Source: Pleurodeles waltl (taxonomy: Eukaryota; Chordata; Amphibia; Caudata; Salamandridae). Taken from it: 64,000 nucleotides of DNA. This document shows positions 56,649-64,000 of the stretch, piece by piece (positions within the stretch are counted from its first letter, which is position 1; every line of letters starts with the position of its first letter). The notes below the pieces were generated by a model, which was not told the DNA's origin, searched no databases, and was given only the letters and a program-made list of their open reading frames with translations. The translations under genes and the position numbers were made by a program. The DNA is taken from the NCBI RefSeq assembly GCF_031143425.1, contig NC_090444.1, forward strand, positions 1,349,560,323-1,349,624,322. The letters are read 5' to 3'.

Positions 56649-57854
56649 GTACTTTAAGTCGATGGTAATTGCATTTCCTAAATGCCCAGATCGCTTTTAG
56701 GAAATGCTGTGTACATTGGAATAGGAATCGCAAATAGGTAATCCCTATTTGCGATTTCCTAAAAGATCAGAAAAGTTAATTTAGCATTTCTTAACCCCGT
56801 TGCTGCCAGGGCTTTCTCCCCTTCTGTGAGACCCTTTTTTTGGCTATTTGAGGCAGTACGCGCTTAGGCACTCATAACTTTATCTCCACATAAGCTACCC
56901 ATGCCAAATTTGTGTCCTTTTTTCCCAACATCCTAGGGATTCTAGAGGTACCCAGACTTTGTAGGTTCCCCTGAAGGAGACAAAGAAAATAGCCAAAATA
57001 CAGCACATTTTTTTAAAAAGGGGGAAAAGGGCTGCAGAAGAAAGCTTGTGCTTTTTTCCCTGAAAATGGCATCAACAAAGGGTTTGTGGTGGTAAAATCA
57101 CCATCTTCCCAGCTTTCAGGAACAGGCAGACTTGAATTAGGAAACCCCATTTTTCAAGACAATTTTGACATTTGACTGGGACATACCCCATTTTTACTAT
57201 TTCTTTGTGCTTTCAGCCTCTTTCCAATTAGTGACAGAAATGGGTGAGAAACCAATGCTTGATCCCAGAAAGCTAAACATTTCTTAACAGTAGAAACAAT
57301 TCTGAATTCAGCAAGGGGTCATTTGTGTAGATCCTACAAGTGTTTCCTACAGAAAATAACAGCTGAAATAAAAGAATATTAAAATTGAGGTGAAAAAACA
57401 GCCATTTTTCTTAACACTTAACTCTGTAACTTTTTACTGTGATGTCAGATTTTTTAAAGCAATATACTGTTACATCAGCTGGACTCTTCTGGTTGCGGAG
57501 ATATATAGGGCTTGTAGGTTAATCTAGAACCCTAGGTACCCAGAGCCAATAAATGAGCTGCACCTTGCAACGGGTTTTCATTCTATACCGGGTCTACAGC
57601 AATTCATTTGCTGAAATATAAAAAGTGAAAAATAGGTATCAAGAAAACCTTTGTATTTCCAGAATGGCCACACGATAAGGTGTTGAGAAGCAGTGGTTAT
57701 CTGCACATCTCTGAATTCTGGGGTGCCCATACTAGCATGTGAATTACAGGGCATTTCTCAAATAGACATCTTTTTTACACACTGCCTTACATTTGGAAGG
57801 AAAAAATGTAGAGAAAGACAAGGGGCAATAACACTTGTTTTGCTATTCTGTGTT

Positions 57855-59060
57855 CCCCCAAGTCTCCTGATAAAAATGGTACTTCACTTGCCTGGGTAGG
57901 CCTAGCACCCGCGACAGGAAATGCCCCAAAACACAACGTGGACACATCACATTTTCACAAAGAAAACAGAGCTGTTTTTTGCAGAGTGCCTAGCTGTGGA
58001 TTTTGGCCTCTAGCTCAGCCGGCACCTAGGGAGACTTAGCAAACCTGAGCAGTTTTGAAAACTAGACACCTAGGGGAATCCAAGATGGGATGACTTGTGG
58101 GGCTCTGACCAGGTTCTGTTACCCTGAATCCTTTGCAAATCTCAAAATGTGACCAAAGAAACACTTTTTCCTCTCATTTCGGTGACAGAAAGTTCTGGAA
58201 TCAGAGAGGAGCCACAAATTTCCTTCCACCCAGTGTTCTCCCAATACAAATGTACTTCACTTGTGTGGGTAGGCCTAGCGCCCGCCAAAGGATATGCCCC
58301 AAAACACAGCATGGACACATCACATTTTCCCAAAGAAAACAGAGCTGTTTTTTGCGAAGTGCCAAGCTGTGTATTTTGGCCTCCAGCTCAGCCGGCACCT
58401 AGGGAAACCTAGCAAACCTGTACAGTTTTGAAAACTAAACACCTAAGGGAATCCAAGATGGGGTGACTTGTGGGGCTCTGACCAGGTTCTGTTACCCAGA
58501 ATCCTTTGCAAACCTCCAAATTTGGCCAAAAAAACACCTTTTACTCACATTTTGGTGACAGAAAGTTCTGGAATCAGAGAGGAGCCACAAATTTCCTTCC
58601 ACCCAGCATTCCCCCAAGTCTCCTGATAAAAATGGTACCTCACTTTTGTGGGTAGGCCTACTGCCCACGAAAGGAAATGCCCCAAAACACTATCTGGACA
58701 CATGAAAATTATCAAATAAAAAACTACCTGTTTTTGCGGGGGCACCTGCGATTTTGGTCCTGGGCTCAGCAGCCATCTAGGGAAACCTACCAAACCCAGA
58801 CATTTCTGAAACTAGACACCCGAGGGAGTCCATGGAGGTGAGACTTGCGTGGATCCCCCAAAGTTTTCTTACCCAGAATACTCAGCAAACCTCAAATTTA
58901 GCTAAAAAATCACACTTTTTCCCACATTTCTGTGTGGGATCACCGCACTGGGACACATTTCATACCACCCAACGTTCCCCTCGGTCTCCCGGTAAAATGA
59001 TACCTCACTTGTGTAGGTGGGCCAAGTGCTTGTGACAGGAAAGAGCCAAAGACAAGTGCA
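57855..59060 (+). repeat. Direct array of about 370-bp units
   Basis: A block 'tctcctgataaaaatggta.' plus 'gggtaggcct' recurs near 57855, 58230, 58606 and 58972, giving a period of about 370 bp and just over three units. Other blocks recurring in step include 'gacttgtggggctctgacc', 'agaaagttctggaatcagag' and 'cagctcagccggcacctagg'. The last unit is diverged. Short frames of 60-90 codons in it are incidental. Confidence 0.85.
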
Positions 59061-59400
59061 GCAGAATTTTTATCGGTATAGATGAGACAATGCTGGGTGG
59101 TAGGAATTATGTGGATTCCTGCAGATTCCGGAAGGTTCCATCACAAAAACGTGGGAAAAATGTGTGATTTCCAGCAAAGTTGGAGGTTTGCAGGGCATTG
59201 TGGGTACGAAAATGGTGCGGAGTGCATGTGAAACACACCACCTTGGAATTACCCAGATGTTTAGTTTTCAGATGTGTCTAGGTCTTGTGGATTTTTCTAC
59301 ATGGCAGCGTCCTAAAGTCCATAAAGTGCAGCCCTCACCATTCCAGGTGGGACGATTTTGAGATTTAGCCAAGCTCTCATGGCCCAAAATAATCAAATGT
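59060..59400 (-). repeat. Inverted unit of the 370-bp array
   Basis: Read on the minus strand, this stretch shows 'ttttcccacgt', 'gcaaacctccaactttgct' and 'acccacaatgccctgc'. These parallel 'tttcccacatt', 'gcaaacctcaaatttagct' and 'acccagaatactcagc' in the direct units near 58870-58930. The array therefore ends in one inverted, diverged unit. Confidence 0.7.
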
Positions 59401-59479
59401 CTTCTTGCTTGCTGTGGGATAAGTTGTTTTAGAGTGCGGGGAGAGCTGAAAGACTGTTACCCCTTCAGTTGGGGATGGG

Positions 59480-60480
59480 GGCATAACCAGGCCCATACTG
59501 GTTGGTAGCCACCACCCCACTATTTTTTTTTTTTAATTCCCTGGCATCTAGTAGACTTTCTGCCCCCCAGGGTGTGGATCAGGGGTAATTGCCCCATCTG
59601 CCCACTGGTGGGCAGAACAACTTTGGCCCCATTTATTTGGGGTGGGGATATTGCCCTACCCCCACCCTCTTATTTTGGAAAAAAAACTTCTCTGGTGGGC
59701 TTTCTTTCCCCCCTTGGGGGCAGATGGGCCTTCCTAAAATAGGCCAATCTGCCCCCAAAGGGGGCAGATATGGCCAACAGTAATCTGCCCCCATGGGGAG
59801 CGACCCTTACCCACGGGGCTGTCCCCTAAAGAAAACACACAAACCAATCCCTGGTGCCCAAGTTGTTTCTGCCCAACCCCCCCTGGGGCAGATCAGCCTA
59901 ATAGAAATACGACAATCTGCCCCCAAGGGGAGCAGAAATGGCCAAAAATATATTTGTCCCCCCAGGGGAGCGACCCTTGCCTAAGGGGTTGCTCCCCACC
60001 TCTAAAAAACAAAAACAAATAGGCCGATCTGCCCCCGGGGGGGTCAAAAATGGCCTAAAATAAATTTGCCCCCCCACGGGGAGCGACCCTTGCCTAAGGG
60101 GTCGCTCCCCTTCCGTGCATTCACCATAAAAAAAACCCTCCCTGATGTCTAGTGCTTTCTGCCCCCCTTGGGGACAGACTGGCAGACTGGCCTCATAAAA
60201 ATAGGGCGATCTGACCCCAACGAGGGCAGAAATGGCCTAAATATAATGTGCCCCCTAGGGGAGCAACCCTTGCCTAAGGGGTCGCTCCCCAACTCTAAAA
60301 TGCAACAAAACAAATGTATCCCTGGCGCCTAGTGGTTTCTGTCCCCCCTCCCCGGGGGCAGATCGGCCTAATAACAATAGGCCAATCTGCCCCCAGGGGG
60401 GCAGAAAAGGCCCTGAAAAAAAATGCCCCCCTGGGAGCGACCCTTGCCCAAGGGGTCGCTCCCCTTATGCCAATTTCACT
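59480..60480 (+). repeat. Array of GC-rich hairpin units
   Basis: 'GGGGAGCGACCC..' and its complement form near-perfect 32-33-bp palindromes at 59965-59997, 60078-60110, 60258-60290 and 60433-60464, plus a weaker one near 59795. Between them 'ggccgatctgcccccag' words recur, also with complementary copies. Unit spacing is 113-180 bp. Confidence 0.82.
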
Positions 60481-60805
60481 TGAAAAATAATCCCTGGTGT
60501 CCAGTGGGCATTTCAGAATCCGGATGGCTCTATGATCCGTCTTCTAAAATGCTCTGAGAGACGTCAAAGGGAACAAAACTCCGTTCCTTCCCTTTGAAGC
60601 CTCTCAGGCCCCCATCACATGATCGGAAGAGAAATACAAAGCATTTCTCTTCCGATCGTGCTGGAAGCTGAGCTTCCAGCCGAATGGGGAAGTGGCCTCT
60701 GATGCGAATGCGCGCTGATGTCATCAGACGTCACTGGAGGGGTCGGGGTGGAAGGGGAAGGGCTTCCCCTTCCATCCCTGCCTTGGGGGGTGGGAGGGAA
60801 GCCCA

Positions 60806-60914
60806 CAGAGGGAGCGCTAGCGCTCCCTCTGAGCTCAGTGCCGAGGACGTAATGGTTACGTCCTCGGCACAGGAACACTGTGCCTGTGGACGTAACCATT
60901 ACGTCCACCGGCAC
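60806..60914. repeat. Cluster of three terminal palindromes
   Basis: A perfect 26-bp palindrome (60806-60831, centre AGCGCTAGCGCT) is followed by two hairpins with 14-15-bp stems, 60838-60870 and 60880-60914. Both are built on GGACGTAA/TTACGTCC with 3-base loops. They end 8 bp from the right end of the TTAA-flanked element. Confidence 0.85.
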
Positions 60915-61189
60915 AGAGGGGGTTAATGGCCCGAAATACCGATTCAGACTGTTAAGAAATGCAAAAGGGCTTTGTACATCTGACCCAATACCCTGATCTC
61001 GTTTAAAATTTCTTCATCTGGCATGAAAGGAGTCTAAGGTACTGTAGAACCTGCTGTCTTCTATTCCACCATAGCTAGTGGTTCCAGTTCACAAGCTAAA
61101 GCTTTACAAAACAAGTCCACTAAATAGTTGTAAGTGATTGTAACATTGCCTCCTATGCCTTTGAGTCTGTTTCTTGCTTTTGAGGAGAT

Positions 61190-61560
61190 GCTGAGTGGAG
61201 CTAGTCAGTCCTCAAATTCAGGAGCGGCTCGCAGTGGTAGCTGGGGGCAGGGCGGTACTAGGGGGGTAGTTAATAACAAAACAAAAAAAAAAACTTACCT
61301 GTATCATTGCTGCCGCCTCCGTAACCATCACGCTTCTCTTCTCCTGCAGGCAGGCTGCAGGCACAGGCTTCCAGTCTGCCCTGCGGCCAGTCAAATTGGC
61401 TGGGAGCGCCCAGCCAGGGTGCTCCCAGGCAGACTGGAAGCCTGTGCAGGCTCTCTCCAGCCCAGCAAGACCCTACTGCGCATGTGTATTTGGCCGGCTC
61501 GAGAGGGCCGGCCAAACATACATGCTCAGTGCACTCCCCCTCAGTGCTCGTAAGAACTTC
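61190..61560. repeat. Small fold-back repeat with perfect 20-bp arms
   Basis: GCACAGGCTTCCAGTCTGCC at 61361-61380 is perfectly complementary to 61428-61447. Inside lies a second stem, 'ggctggg' against 'cccagcc'. An A-rich run near 61278 and 'ggccggctcgagagggccgg' near 61493 complete it. The reading frames on both strands across it are mirror products of the palindrome. Confidence 0.7.
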
Positions 61561-61569
61561 TGTCCCCTC

Positions 61570-62060
61570 CCCTTTTTCTACAAATGATAATAAACATAAT
61601 TTATTGTTTTTAGCAAAAAGTTTGCAGCAGCGGGGGGTGGGGGTGGTGACACTTCCTTATGGAGTAGCCACTCCTTCTCAAATTACGCAAGTATATGAAA
61701 AGTCAAAACACCAGCATCACTAATACATGCAGCAAAGTTATTTTGTTTTTTTAACATATTCAGATAACTGTTCGATGTAATGGAGTCCAAACATCCATAA
61801 ACCTCACTAACCCATCCTAATCTTTTTAGTGCACTGTTGCCATCTGATTCAGCTCTTCATAGACTATTATTTTCTGCTTCAGGAGATCATTAAAAAAAAA
61901 ACACGTTTAGAGTGTAGATTGAGGCAGAAGACCCTGCTTTGTATTGTAGAAATATGTTTACACCAGAGATCATTGATAGGCAAATATCCCAGTCAGTGTG
62001 GTAATCTTGACTTCTGTTTGTCAGTCGAGGGAAACGTATTATTTCTCAGCTAGAATATGA
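61570..62060. other. Unassigned AT-rich DNA
   Basis: No recognisable coding sequence. A frame at 61829-62053 has no family signature. Confidence 0.45.
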
Positions 62061-62069
62061 CGACAGGCT

Positions 62070-62600
62070 CATATTTTTGCAGCAATAACTCTATTTGTTT
62101 GATTTTGCTGAGACGCTAACTTGATTTGCAGGTGACGGTTTTTTAATTTAGTTTTGCCGGTATTGATGTTTCTTTGGCGATGAAGTTACTCCCCATGCAT
62201 ATGATCAATTGGAGCAGGAAATATGTTGCCAGGCGCTTTAAGTCATTGAAGGCGTCTTCATTCACTTGGCTAGAGCTATTTCATTTGGCAAACTGAAAAG
62301 AAACCATTTTATGACTGGTGTCAAATTTATGCAAAGTGACTAAGAATGATTACATTTAATTTAATGTCATTGTTATTGTTTTTATCTTGAATTATCGTTT
62401 CACTGAGAGCGACATCACTCGGAACAGCTAAATGTTTTCAGTTACTGAGAGAGCAAATGAAGTTTTCATCTGCACATGATTAGTGTCATATGGCAGTTAT
62501 AATTTTGATCATGTTTTAGTTTTGAGATGTTGTGGCTATCAATTTATAAGCCTTATACTTTGCTGTTTACAAGTTGGTTGTCTTCCCACAGAATGCTATC
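62070..62600. other. Repeat-free AT-rich island, candidate conserved non-coding element
   Basis: This part has no similarity to any repeat in the window. It is dense in homeodomain-type cores (TAAT/ATTA) and has an octamer-like ATGCAAA near 62328 plus several TGACT/CATATG-type words. Such composition is usual for vertebrate developmental enhancers, but sequence alone cannot prove conservation. Confidence 0.25.
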
Positions 62601-62699
62601 CGAAGTTCCCAGTCAAAAATAAAGTAGAGTTTTGATGCCAGTTTCTGTTCCAGTCATATAAGAGGCATTTCCAAGTCAGGGATGCATCCCTACATATTC

Positions 62700-63157
62700 A
62701 CTCCTTTATTTTTTGTTGGGTTTCTGTCCTCCTTCCTACTTTTGTTGCCCCTGTCTTTTATGTATCACTGTTGGAACTTCTACTGGATCTTCTTCTGAAT
62801 ACTGTTTCTTGGCTACTTCCTCTTCCCTAATGTCCAGGTGTTTGTTGCATTGGTGATAATTTCTATGTCAGGACCGAAGATTAGGCTGTACCTCTACGCT
62901 TTATTCTTTAACCAGTAGACTTTAAAGTATTGAAAAAAACAACTTTAACATCAACTACAAGTACCATGAGTCTTCACACGCGGGCAACCAGTCCTGGAGC
63001 AGCATGTCCTTCAAGAGCCTCTCCTGACGATCCTTCTTCCTCTTTCTTCACTGCTCCAGAAGCAGCTAGGATAAGTACCTCACGCCTGTATATTTCATTT
63101 GTTGATCGTCTTGTGATTACTGTTTGTGCCATTTATGATTGATTTTCACTACGCAGT
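62700..63157. other. Unassigned stretch before the terminal reading frame
   Basis: Pyrimidine-rich at its start. A 70-codon Ser/Thr-rich frame (62930-63142) has no family signature. It may be the leader of the element that begins at about 63150. Confidence 0.4.
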
Positions 63158-63940
63158 GTGGCCGCGGGAACGCTCTTCGCTCCTTTGCAACCACTATTGC
63201 CAACTACTAGGGCCCTCGGGTGCGAAGCGGTCAGCCGACCGTTACAGGGCTGCGCACTGATTTCTCACTCAGCATGCTTTGCCCCTGCGCAACCGGCATC
63301 AGTTTCACTTGTCAGTTTCGGAGTGAAAGGTGCCGGCCTCTTGCAGTGTTCCTCGGGGGCTGTATTCGTGATTCCTGATAATAATAGGGCCCGTATGGAG
63401 TCTGAACACCTGTTTTGTAAGTGGGTAGGATTACGAGAGTGCACTGCAAAGGGACATGACCCAGGCAAATTGTGTATTAACCCCTTCAAGTACCAACGGG
63501 GTGCAGAGTGTCCCTTGGGCCAGAGGCCTGTAAGTTTGTTTTTGTGGCTTGTTGGTGATCTACTGCCCTCTCTGTGGAGTACTGCCAATGCAAATAATAT
63601 GTAGGACTCTGCTGATTTGGGTGATGACTCCCAGGAGTATCTGGAGGAGGAAGAAATTACATACCTCCTCATAGATAGCGAGTTCTGCCATATCATGGAT
63701 ATGTCTATATTTAAGGCAGTCTCACAAGTTGGAGAGGACAATCCTCAATTTACAATCTAGATGCCTAAAACCCCTCTCTCAGAGAGAAGATACTTCTCTG
63801 CCTCTGGCCTCCTTACCTCCACGGCAGCCCAATGCAACATCAGACGCTGCGTACAAACGCCTCATGAACCAGCTGTGGAGCTGGATGCATTTATGCGGCT
63901 CAAAAAAGCCTATATTGTGTCTCACCCTCCCCCCTAGATC
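63158..63940 (+). pseudogene. Broken reading frame of unknown family
   Basis: One + frame is open from 63158 to 63940 except for two TAG stops (63602-63604 and about 63758-63760), about 260 codons. It includes CKWVGLRECTAKGHDPGKLC (a Cys/His cluster), EYLEEEEITYLLIDSEF and FKAVSQVGEDNPQF, and ends in ELDAFMRLKKAY. The order of Cys/His cluster, acidic stretch and helix-like segments resembles a retroelement Gag, perhaps of a DIRS-type element running off the window. I do not recognise the family. Confidence 0.35.
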
Positions 63941-64000
63941 TCCCTCTCCCCTTCCAGTTACCTCTAAGAACTCCTTCCACCTGGGCGACGGGCCTGACTC

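Larger units (their letters stand above)
56795..60922. mobile_element. piggyBac-like non-coding element, TTAA-flanked
   Basis: TTAA lies at 56791-56794 and 60923-60926. The element starts CCCCGTTGCTGCCAG, and on the other strand its right end starts CCCCCTCTGTGCCGG, an imperfect inverted repeat beginning with CCC. TTAA duplications and CCC termini are the signature of piggyBac-type transposons. The 4.1-kb interior has no transposase. It consists of AT-rich leader, a 370-bp direct repeat array (57855-59060), an inverted unit (59060-59400), an array of GC-rich hairpin units (59480-60480) and terminal hairpins. It must have been moved in trans. Confidence 0.72.
56655..60987. repeat. MITE-like repeat that hosts the piggyBac-like insertion
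   Basis: To the left of the TTAA-flanked element are palindromic sequences, for example arms 'aatcgcaaatagg' at 56726-56738 and their complement at 56744-56756. To the right are 'gttaagaaatgc' and 'tttgtacatctgaccc' (to about 60987). 'gcatttcttaac' on the left is complementary to 'gttaagaaatgc' on the right, so both may be halves of one palindromic repeat. The left terminus was not identified. Confidence 0.45.

Noticed and set aside
61134..61553. 139-codon frame on the + strand, Cys/Arg-rich
   Set aside because: It runs through a perfect inverted repeat, and similar frames occur on the opposite strand, as expected from a palindrome.

Overview
The window looks like 64 kb of intergenic or intronic DNA from a very large vertebrate genome, most likely a salamander (a newt such as Pleurodeles is my best guess). 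This is inferred from the density and mix of elements: DIRS-type tyrosine-recombinase retrotransposons, Ty3/Gypsy-type LTR elements, L1- and L2-type LINEs, a Penelope-like element, GC-rich fold-back MITEs and a piggyBac-like repeat. I found no convincing host exon, tRNA, rRNA or CRISPR array. Almost every long reading frame is a transposon protein, a decayed one, or an antisense shadow of one.

Layout: 0.7-14.6 kb is a mosaic of LTR fragments carrying a Gag-like remnant on the minus strand, a 5'-truncated L1 (L1-A, + strand, 2.65-7.2 kb) and an L2/CR1-type LINE 3' end (12.8-14.1 kb, minus). A nearly whole DIRS element (+) fills 14.8-20.5 kb, with gag, RT-RNase H-methyltransferase-like and tyrosine recombinase regions. 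A Penelope-like 3' end (minus) with a hammerhead-like relic lies at 20.7-21.6 kb.

22.6-37.4 kb is a nested stack. A decayed Gypsy-type element (minus) contains three related fold-back MITEs and is abutted by an L1 (L1-B, minus, 23.9-30.3 kb). L1-B is itself interrupted by a solo LTR flanked by GGGAG. A near-identical copy of that LTR lies at 36.4-37.4 kb. Two more minus-strand L1s follow: L1-D (37.6-41.5 kb) and L1-C (41.5-52.4 kb).

L1-C is split by the best preserved element of the window, a 4,970-bp LTR retrotransposon at 47114-52083. It has 1,288-bp LTRs that differ at about five positions, a perfect CCCCG target duplication, a tRNA-Leu-type primer binding site and a U3 minisatellite rich in CCAAT motifs. 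Two reading frames, one with dUTPase-like motifs, replace the usual pol gene, so it must depend on another element for mobility.

The right third holds a 2.9-kb solo LTR (52.9-55.8 kb) with a fold-back MITE inside it, then a TTAA-flanked, non-coding, piggyBac-like element of 4.1 kb (56.8-60.9 kb) made of internal repeat arrays and hairpins. After that come a small fold-back repeat, an AT-rich repeat-free island that might be a conserved non-coding element (62.1-62.6 kb), and the decayed start of an unidentified coding element at the right edge.

No search could be run. Family names rest on motifs read by eye. Boundaries are exact only where terminal repeats and target duplications are stated.
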